Shown here in pieces: positions 57,561-64,000 of a DNA stretch of 64,000 nt (its first letter is position 1; every line of letters starts with the position of its first letter). This DNA comes from Mycetocola zhadangensis. Lineage in GTDB: Bacteria > Actinomycetota > Actinomycetes > Actinomycetales > Microbacteriaceae. The notes under the pieces were generated by a model. The model made no database searches, had not been told where the DNA came from, and saw nothing but the letters and a program-made list of their open reading frames with translations. The translations under genes were made by a program, and so were the position numbers. The stretch spans positions 1,116,001-1,180,000 of the forward strand of contig NZ_RCWJ01000001.1 in NCBI RefSeq assembly GCF_003668565.1, in the 5' to 3' direction.

Positions 57561-57735
57561 AGGAACCTCCAGTTGAAACCAGAATGGATGGTCTGACGAA
57601 AGCGACAAGCACAGCCCGCGCGAGTACCGCTCAGTTTAGTGATCCGGTCCAACCCGCGTGATCTCGCCCGCATTCGAGGCCGGATGCCCCCTAGAGTAGA
57701 CGTACCCTGCCCCTTTAGGTACCGAAGGAGATACC

Positions 57736-59559
57736 TTGGAACAGTTCGATGTCCCAGCAGTTGTCACCGCCGACCCGACAGCGAACACAACGGATCTGCT
57801 GGTCGAGCGTGCAAAACTCACACCAACGGCCCCCCTCTTCGCTCTTCCGGACAACGGAGGATGGAAAGACGTCAGCGCCGAGGAATTCCTCCGCCAGGTC
57901 GTCGCCCTCGCCAAAGGGTTCACCGCTGCAGGAATTGAGCCGGGCGACAAAATCGGCTTGATGTGCAAAACCAGCTACCAGTGGACGCTGATCGACTTCG
58001 CCACCTGGTTCACCGGCGCCATCCTGGTACCGATCTACGAAACCAGCTCCCCGAGCCAGGTTCAGTGGAACATGGAGGACTCGGGTGCCGTCGCGGTCAT
58101 CCTCGAGAGCGCTGACCACTTTGCCCGCTTTGACGAGGTTCACCCCGACCTTCCATTGATCCGTAACGTCTGGCAGATCGCCCTCGGCGACCTGGACAAG
58201 CTGTCTGCCTCCGGCACTGATGTGCCGGACGAGGAGATCGAGCGTCGCCGTTCGCTCGCCGTCGGCGCGGACATCGCGACGCTCATCTACACCTCCGGGT
58301 CTACGGGCAAGCCGAAGGGCTGCGTGATCACGCACTCAAACTTCGTCGAGCTTTCGCGTAACTCCGCCGTCGCACTTCACGAGGTTGTGGACGGGAAGAA
58401 CGGGTCATCGACCCTTCTCTTCATCACGCTGGCGCACATCTTCGCCCGCTTCATTTCAGTGCTCAACGTGCACGCCGGCGTGAAGACCGGACACCAGCCT
58501 GACACCAAGCAGCTGCTCCCGGCGCTCAGCACATTCCAGCCGACGTACCTCCTCGCGGTTCCTCGCGTTTTCGAGAAGGTATACAACTCGGCTGAGCAAA
58601 AGGCTGAAGCCGGCGGCAAGGGCAAGATCTTCCGCGCCGCCGCTGACGTCGCAGTGGACTACTCGAAGGCACGGCAGGCCGGAAAGGTCCCGTTCGGGCT
58701 CAAGGCCAAGTTCATGCTGTTCGACAAGCTCGTCTACAACAAGCTGCGCACCGCGATGGGCGGTCACATTGAGTACGCCGTCTCCGGTTCGGCCCCTCTC
58801 GGATCACGGCTCGGACACTTCTTCCACAGTCTAGGCATCGAAATCCTCGAGGGTTACGGCCTCACAGAGACCACGGCGCCCGCGAGTGTGGGTCGTCCGG
58901 GCAAGACACCGATCGGCACCGTCGGCCCGCCAATGCCCGGGGTGTCGATCCGCATCCTCGACGACGGTGAGATCGAGGTCAAAGGCAACAACGTTTTCAA
59001 GGAGTACTGGAAGAACCCAGAGGCCACAGCCGAGTCGTTCAACGACGGCTGGTTCCGCACGGGTGACCTCGGGACCTTCGACGCGGATGGCAACCTCGCC
59101 ATCACCGGCCGCAAGAAGGAGATCATCGTCACCGCTGCCGGCAAGAATGTTGCCCCTGCCGCGCTCGAGGACCCGATCAGGTCGAACCCGGTCGTCGGCC
59201 AGGTCGTGGTCGTCGGAGATCAACGCCCGTTCATCTCCGCTCTGATCACTCTCGACTCCGAGATGATCGGCACCTGGCTCGGCAACAACGGCCAGGACGC
59301 GTCCCTGTCACTCGAGCAAGCCACGAAGAACCCTGCGGTACTCGCTGAGATCCAGAAGGCCATCGACAACGCGAACACCCGGGTGTCCCGGGCGGAGTCC
59401 ATCCGAAAGTTCGTCGTTCTGAATACGGAGTTCACCGAGGCGAGCGGGCACCTGACGCCCAAGCTGAGCATCAAGCGTCACGTCATCCTCAAGGACTTTG
59501 CGCCCATCATCGACGGTCTCTACGCTGACGCTCCGACCCAGGGCATGTCGCTGAAATAG
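57736..59559 (+). CDS. Long-chain fatty acid--CoA ligase (FadD15-like)
   Basis: The ANL adenylating enzyme is 607 residues. Motif I is TLIYTSGSTGKPKGC (about 180-194). GYGLTETTAP and the DGWFRTGDLG loop follow, and the C-terminal hinge and lysine region is TGRKKEIIVTAAGKNVAP. It activates fatty acids to acyl-CoA through acyl-AMP. The start is TTG, with AAGGAG about 6 nt upstream. A terminator follows. Its neighbourhood with plsC suggests lipid metabolism. Confidence 0.93.
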   Translation: MEQFDVPAVVTADPTANTTDLLVERAKLTPTAPLFALPDNGGWKDVSAEEFLRQVVALAKGFTAAGIEPGDKIGLMCKTSYQWTLIDFATWFTGAILVPIYETSSPSQVQWNMEDSGAVAVILESADHFARFDEVHPDLPLIRNVWQIALGDLDKLSASGTDVPDEEIERRRSLAVGADIATLIYTSGSTGKPKGCVITHSNFVELSRNSAVALHEVVDGKNGSSTLLFITLAHIFARFISVLNVHAGVKTGHQPDTKQLLPALSTFQPTYLLAVPRVFEKVYNSAEQKAEAGGKGKIFRAAADVAVDYSKARQAGKVPFGLKAKFMLFDKLVYNKLRTAMGGHIEYAVSGSAPLGSRLGHFFHSLGIEILEGYGLTETTAPASVGRPGKTPIGTVGPPMPGVSIRILDDGEIEVKGNNVFKEYWKNPEATAESFNDGWFRTGDLGTFDADGNLAITGRKKEIIVTAAGKNVAPAALEDPIRSNPVVGQVVVVGDQRPFISALITLDSEMIGTWLGNNGQDASLSLEQATKNPAVLAEIQKAIDNANTRVSRAESIRKFVVLNTEFTEASGHLTPKLSIKRHVILKDFAPIIDGLYADAPTQGMSLK

Positions 59560-59574
59560 GCCGACCCGCTTTCG

Positions 59575-59628
59575 ACAACGAAAAAGCACCCGCCCTGGTT
59601 CAAGCCAGATCGGGTGCTTTTTCGTTGT
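59575..59628. terminator. Bidirectional terminator between the acyl-CoA ligase gene and def
   Basis: Eighteen bases (59575-59592, containing AAAAAGCACCCG) pair with 59611-59628. The loop holds a small inner CTGG/CCAG stem. T-runs serve both strands. Confidence 0.92.
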
Positions 59629-59662
59629 ACCAGGTTCCGCCGTCTCGTGGTGCAGCGCCGGT

Positions 59663-60154
59663 TCAGAACCAGCTGCTCTCCCGGACTTCCTTCATGGCAG
59701 CGCGGCGGTGTTCCTTGCCGAGCCGGTCCAGGTAGAGCATGCCGTTGAGGTGGTCGGTTTCGTGCTGCAACGCCTGTGCGAGGACGCCGGTTCCGGAGAC
59801 CTCCACGGGGTTACCGTCGAGGTCGATCCCTGTCACACGAGCGAAGGGGTAGCGCGGTGTCGGATACCAGAGCCCTGGCACCGAGAGGCACCCTTCGTCA
59901 ACGAGTTCAGCCTCGCCCCGTGTCTCAACGAGTTCGGGGTTGAGAATGTACCCAATTTCACCGTCGACGTTGTAGCTGAACGCCCGCAGGTTGACGCCGA
60001 TCTGGCTTGCGGCGACGCCAGCGCGACCGGGCAGCCGCACACTGTCGAGGAGGTCGTCAACGAGCCCGCGGACCCGGTCATCGATGTCGGTGATCGGGTC
60101 GGATGAGGTCTTGAGCACCGGGTCTCCGAAAAGTCGGATCTGTCGTTCTGTCAC
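59663..60154 (-). CDS. def: Peptide deformylase
   Basis: Def removes the formyl group from new proteins. The three motifs are present in slightly altered form: GVAASQIG (46-53, usually GLAAxQ), EGCLS with metal ligand Cys89, and HETDH with His131, Glu132 and His135. The length of 163 residues is normal. Translation starts at GTG and overlaps the stop of the upstream ATPase gene by 4 bp, so the two are coupled. Confidence 0.95.
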   Translation of the reverse strand: MTERQIRLFGDPVLKTSSDPITDIDDRVRGLVDDLLDSVRLPGRAGVAASQIGVNLRAFSYNVDGEIGYILNPELVETRGEAELVDEGCLSVPGLWYPTPRYPFARVTGIDLDGNPVEVSGTGVLAQALQHETDHLNGMLYLDRLGKEHRRAAMKEVRESSWF

Positions 60155-61485
60155 TGGCGTCTTTCGGTCGGGGATGATGTGGGAAGTGTCGGTCGTGTTG
60201 TGGGCATTCCCGCGACGACAAGCGCGGCCAGAGTCCGAGCTGCGTGCCGTGTCACGGGTTTGAGGTCTTTGAAGGAGATGGCGGAACCGGCTGCGAGTTG
60301 AGGGTCGTACGGGATTCGGACGATCTCGCGGACCCGCGACTTGAAGTGGCTCTCGATCTCGCCGAGGTTCACCATGTGCGACCCCTGCGTCGCCGTATTC
60401 AAGGCGACTATTGCGTTGGACACGAGGTGCTCGTAGCCGTTCCGCTCAAGCCAGGTCAGGGTCTCGGACGCGAGTCGCGCCTCATCGACGCTTGATCCGG
60501 AAACGATGACGACAGCATCCGCTCGCCGTAATGTCGCACCCATGACGGAGTGCACGATGCCGGTGCCGCAGTCGGTGAGTACGAGTGAGTAGTACTGCGA
60601 GGCGATGTCAGCCACGATGTCGTAATCGTCGGCGTTGAACGCTTCGGACAGCAGCGGATCGGTGTCTGACGCCAGTACGTCGAGTCGGGTTTCATCTCGA
60701 GCGACCAGAGTGGAGAACTCGTTGTAGCCGTGGATCGAGTCGACATCGCGAACGACGTCGCGAACCGTGTGATCGGTGTGTCTTGCGATGCGTTCGGAGA
60801 GCGTCCCGCGGTCGGGGTTGGCGTCGATCGCGATGATCCGGTCATCGCGAGTGTCAGCGAGAGCCATGCCGAGAAGCGCGGTTACCGTCGTTTTGCCGAC
60901 ACCGCCCTTGCGGGTGAGGACCGGGACGAACCGGGCGCCACCGTGAAAGTGTTTGCGGATGCGCTCGTCGAGGTCCTTGCGCGCTGCGGCTTCGGCAGAA
61001 TCACCGAGGTGGACGCGCTGGCCGCTGACGTCGTAGACGAGCTTGCGCCAGAAGCCCTCCGGTGGTGTCCGGCTGCCGTGGGTTCCCTCAAGCAGGCGTT
61101 CGCTGGTGAGAAGATCTGACGATTCGGGTCCGCCTTTCTCAGATCGCCTGGCACTCACACTCACCGGCGCCGGCTGGACCTCCGGCGTCGGAACGGGAGC
61201 GTGCAGAACGACAGACTCCGTCGAAGGCTCGGTGCCGGCTTCCAGGTAGTCGGGTTGCACTGCAACGTCGTCGATGGCGACGGCCTGCTCATCTTCGGGA
61301 ATGTCGTGGATCGGCGCTGCAGGCAGTTGGACGGAGACCGTCGCCCGTGACGACACGGCGTCGATCGGGTCGATCGACGCCGTGTCTGTGTCTGCGGACG
61401 AGAGCACCGGCTCAGCGGCAACGTCCTTTCCGGACCTGTCGCCTGAGTGTCGCGCGCTACCCCCTGCGCCTTGAGTGGGTGCCAT
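60151..61485 (-). CDS. ParA/MinD-family ATPase with disordered N-terminus, EspI-like
   Basis: The first 125 residues are acidic, Ala/Pro/Val-rich and probably disordered. From about 185 lies a deviant Walker A ATPase: KGGVGKTT (193-200), then [14 protein letters not shown] and [12 protein letters not shown]. The build, with [10 protein letters not shown] just before the ATPase core, resembles EspI-type ATPases of ESX secretion loci. No ESX gene is visible here. It could position a membrane or secretion complex. The 3' end overlaps def by 4 bp. Confidence 0.82.
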   Translation of the reverse strand: MAPTQGAGGSARHSGDRSGKDVAAEPVLSSADTDTASIDPIDAVSSRATVSVQLPAAPIHDIPEDEQAVAIDDVAVQPDYLEAGTEPSTESVVLHAPVPTPEVQPAPVSVSARRSEKGGPESSDLLTSERLLEGTHGSRTPPEGFWRKLVYDVSGQRVHLGDSAEAAARKDLDERIRKHFHGGARFVPVLTRKGGVGKTTVTALLGMALADTRDDRIIAIDANPDRGTLSERIARHTDHTVRDVVRDVDSIHGYNEFSTLVARDETRLDVLASDTDPLLSEAFNADDYDIVADIASQYYSLVLTDCGTGIVHSVMGATLRRADAVVIVSGSSVDEARLASETLTWLERNGYEHLVSNAIVALNTATQGSHMVNLGEIESHFKSRVREIVRIPYDPQLAAGSAISFKDLKPVTRHAARTLAALVVAGMPTTRPTLPTSSPTERRQ

Positions 61486-61558
61486 GGGAGCAACCCCCTT
61501 CGTTCGGGTTCAACCCCTTAGTTTAGGTGTCAGCGCTCCCCCGTGCCCAGAACAAGCG

Positions 61559-64000
61559 TTACGCGCCCGGCTTGACCACCACGATCAGGTCGCCGGCTTC
61601 CACCTGCTGGGTCGTTGAGATCGCCACACGTTCGACGGTTCCGCCAACAGCAGCGGTGATTGCCGCCTCCATCTTCATGGCCTCAATCGACGCGACAGGC
61701 TGGCCGGCCTCGACGACATCGCCTTCGGCCACCTTGACGGTAACAACACCGGAGAACGGCGCGGCAACCTGGCCCGGCTTCGACGTGTCTGCCTTCTCGA
61801 CGGGCTTCGTCTCGACCTTGATGCTCGTGTCTCGCACGAACACCGGCCGCAACTGGCCGTTCAGCGTCGTCATCACCGTGCGCATACCCTTGTCGTCCGG
61901 TTCACCGATCGCCTCAAGGCCCGCGTACAGGCGGACACCCTTGTCGATCTCGATGACGTGCTCCTGGCCCGGCTCGAGCCCGTAGAGGTAGTCGATGGTG
62001 TCAACAACCGAGAGATCGCCGAAGAGTTCACGGGTCTGCAGGAAGTGCTGCGTCGGTGCGGGGAACAGCAGGCGGTTCAGAGCTGCCCTCCGCTCGACCG
62101 ACGTGCCGTCGAGCTGCGCCTGGTCGTCGTCGCTCAGCGGGGCGACCTCGATGTTGATGTTCCTGCCAGCGAGAACCTTGCTGCGGAAGGGCTCAGGCCA
62201 GCCACCGGGCAGGTCGCCCAGTTCGCCGGCCATGAAGCCGACGACCGAGTCCGGCACATCGTACTTGTCCGGGTTCTCGGCGAAGTCGGCCGGGTCGGCC
62301 TTCACAGCGGCGAGGTAGAGCGCGAGGTCACCAACAACCTTTGACGACGGCGTGACCTTCGGCACACGACCGAGGATCCGGTTCGCGGCGGCGTACATGT
62401 CCTCGATCAGCTCGAAGTGGTCAGCGAGCCCAAGGGCGATCGCCTGCTGGCGCAGGTTCGACAGCTGGCCGCCGGGGATCTCGTGGGTGTACACGCGCCC
62501 GGTCGGGCCGGCGAGGCCTGACTCGAACGGCTTGTAGATGTGACGAACCGCTTCCCAGTACGGCTCAAGATCCGCGACAGCCTGCAGGGAAAGTCCCGTG
62601 TCACGTTCCGTGTGCGCGAGCGCTGCGACGAGAGCGGATGCCGATGGCTGGCTTGTGGTTCCGGCCATCGGAGCGCTCGCAACGTCAACCGCATCCGCGC
62701 CGGCCTGGCTCGCGGCAAGCAGCGTGGCCAGCTGGCCACCCGCCGTGTCGTGAGTGTGGACGTGAACGGGCACATCGAAGCGTTCACGGAAAGCAGAGAC
62801 GAGCTTTGCCGCGGCGGCGGGACGCAGAAGACCCGCCATGTCCTTGATGGCAAGAACGTGTGCTCCTGCGGAGACGATGTCGTCGGCGAGCCGGAGGTAG
62901 TAGTCCAGGTTGTAGAGGTCCTCGGACGGGTCGAGCAGGTCGCCGGTGTAGCACACGGCGACCTCGGCGACAGTTGTTCCGGTTGCGAGCACAGCGTCGA
63001 TCGCCGGCCGCATCTGGTTGACGTCATTCAGAGCGTCGAAGATCCGGAAGATATCAACGCCACTGTCCGCTGCCTCGCGCACGAAAGCATCCGTCACCGC
63101 TGTCGGGTACGGCGTGTAACCGACCGTGTTGCGACCGCGGAGCAGCATCTGGATGGCGACGTTCGGCAGGGCCTCACGCAGGCTGGACAGCCGCTCCCAC
63201 GGGTCTTCGCCGAGGAAACGCAGTGCGACGTCGTACGTCGCGCCACCCCATGCCTCAACGGAGAGCAACTCGGGGGTGAGCCTGGCGACGTAGGGCGCAG
63301 CGGCGAGCAGGTCGCGGGTGCGCACGCGGGTCGCGAGGAGCGACTGGTGCGCGTCACGGAAGGTGGTCTCCGTGACGGCCAACGCTGTCTGTTCCCGCAG
63401 CGCGCGGGCGAAGCCCTGCGGTCCGAGTTCGAGCAGGCGCTGCCGAGATCCGGCGGGGGCCGGCGTGGTCAGGTCGAGCGTCGGCAGTTTCTCGGCCGGG
63501 TGGAAGTTCGTCGGCCGTGCCCCGTGAGGCTGGTTCACCGTAACGTCGGCGAGCCAGTTCATGATCTTGGTTCCACGGTCCTTGGAAACCCGCCCGCGCA
63601 CCAGCTCGGGGCGCTCGTCGATGAACGACGTGCTGAGGTCACCGGCAACAAACTCCGGGTCTTCCAGAACAGCCTGGAGGAAGGAGATGTTCGTGGAGAC
63701 ACCGCGGATTCGGAACTCGGCGAGCCCGCGCTTCGCGCGTGCAACGGCGGCCGGGAAGTCGCGGCCGCGGCAGGTCATCTTCGCGAGCATCGAGTCGAAG
63801 TGCGGGCTGATCTGAGCGCCGGGGTTGATGGTTCCGCCGTCGAGACGAATTCCGCCTCCACCCGGCGAGCGGTAGGTGGTGATCTTTCCGGTGTCCGGGC
63901 GGAAACCCTGCGCCGGGTCTTCCGTGGTGATGCGGCACTGCAGAGCGGCACCGTGCATCGAAATGGTGTCCTGGCTGAGCCCGAGGTCGGCGAGGGTCTC
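61559..64000 (-). CDS. pyc: Pyruvate carboxylase, N-terminus cut by window edge
   Basis: About 813 C-terminal residues of a normally 1130-1150-residue protein are visible. From the window edge come the end of the biotin carboxylase domain (HGAALQCRITTEDP), then the carboxyltransferase domain with ATYDVALRFLGEDPWERL and IKDMAGLLRP, the hinge and the biotinyl domain. The biotin lysine is in EAMKMEA near the end. The enzyme makes oxaloacetate from pyruvate for anaplerosis. The ATG at 63958 is internal, since the open frame continues upstream to the window edge. Confidence 0.96.
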   Translation of the reverse strand, partial: ETLADLGLSQDTISMHGAALQCRITTEDPAQGFRPDTGKITTYRSPGGGGIRLDGGTINPGAQISPHFDSMLAKMTCRGRDFPAAVARAKRGLAEFRIRGVSTNISFLQAVLEDPEFVAGDLSTSFIDERPELVRGRVSKDRGTKIMNWLADVTVNQPHGARPTNFHPAEKLPTLDLTTPAPAGSRQRLLELGPQGFARALREQTALAVTETTFRDAHQSLLATRVRTRDLLAAAPYVARLTPELLSVEAWGGATYDVALRFLGEDPWERLSSLREALPNVAIQMLLRGRNTVGYTPYPTAVTDAFVREAADSGVDIFRIFDALNDVNQMRPAIDAVLATGTTVAEVAVCYTGDLLDPSEDLYNLDYYLRLADDIVSAGAHVLAIKDMAGLLRPAAAAKLVSAFRERFDVPVHVHTHDTAGGQLATLLAASQAGADAVDVASAPMAGTTSQPSASALVAALAHTERDTGLSLQAVADLEPYWEAVRHIYKPFESGLAGPTGRVYTHEIPGGQLSNLRQQAIALGLADHFELIEDMYAAANRILGRVPKVTPSSKVVGDLALYLAAVKADPADFAENPDKYDVPDSVVGFMAGELGDLPGGWPEPFRSKVLAGRNINIEVAPLSDDDQAQLDGTSVERRAALNRLLFPAPTQHFLQTRELFGDLSVVDTIDYLYGLEPGQEHVIEIDKGVRLYAGLEAIGEPDDKGMRTVMTTLNGQLRPVFVRDTSIKVETKPVEKADTSKPGQVAAPFSGVVTVKVAEGDVVEAGQPVASIEAMKMEAAITAAVGGTVERVAISTTQQVEAGDLIVVVKPGA

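Overview
The window is ordinary core chromosome of a high-GC Gram-positive bacterium. The gene set (actinobacterial bc1-aa3 branch with a diheme cytochrome c subunit and CtaF, Wag31/DivIVA, DUF3040, DUF3043, class II DAHP synthase, no ftsA in the division cluster) says Actinobacteria. Gene order and protein style best fit the family Microbacteriaceae; that family call is inference. About 59 protein genes are supported. I see no tRNA, rRNA, CRISPR array, prophage or insertion sequence.

Left part (1-6 kb), mostly minus strand: a truncated family 2 glycosyltransferase, an EamA-type transporter, a small Cys/His protein, a dihydroxyacetone kinase operon (dhaK, dhaL, dhaM) and trpD. Respiratory block (6-15 kb): ctaE-qcrC-qcrA-qcrB on the plus strand and ctaC-ctaD-ctaF on the minus strand converge on an rlmA-like RNA methyltransferase, whose 3' end and downstream spacer are rearranged and repeat-rich. 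From 15 to 23 kb come erpA, an M20 dipeptidase, DUF3043, pyrD, nrdR, hisD, a flavin reductase and a repeat-containing membrane protein.

Cell-division block (22.9-44.4 kb), all minus strand and read right to left: mraZ, rsmH, ftsL-like, ftsI, murF, mraY, murD, ftsW, murG, murC, ftsQ, ftsZ, yggS, sepF, yggT, wag31, lspA, rluA-type synthase, dnaE. It builds lipid II and the septum. murE is absent between ftsI and murF, where it normally lies, and is nowhere else in the window. mraZ is preceded by direct GTGGAG-type repeats at 10-bp spacing, and two more clusters of the same motif lie further upstream.

Right part (44.7-64 kb): DUF3040, a polyprenyl diphosphate synthase, an Rv2175c-like DNA-binding protein, a LysM protein and a PASTA-domain Ser/Thr kinase. 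The order synthase, Rv2175c, pknL, aroG, plsC, fadD15 recalls Mycobacterium tuberculosis. Within it sits a cupin plus an ABC exporter/two-component unit. The window ends with a ROK sugar kinase, a long-chain acyl-CoA ligase, peptide deformylase, an EspI-like ParA/MinD ATPase and a truncated pyruvate carboxylase.

Several genes have a TAnnnT hexamer 6-7 nt before the start codon, suggesting leaderless transcripts. Clear hairpin terminators separate many units. I found no convincing new multi-gene system. The most notable signals are the missing murE, the extra MraZ-like repeat clusters and the rearranged rlmA locus.
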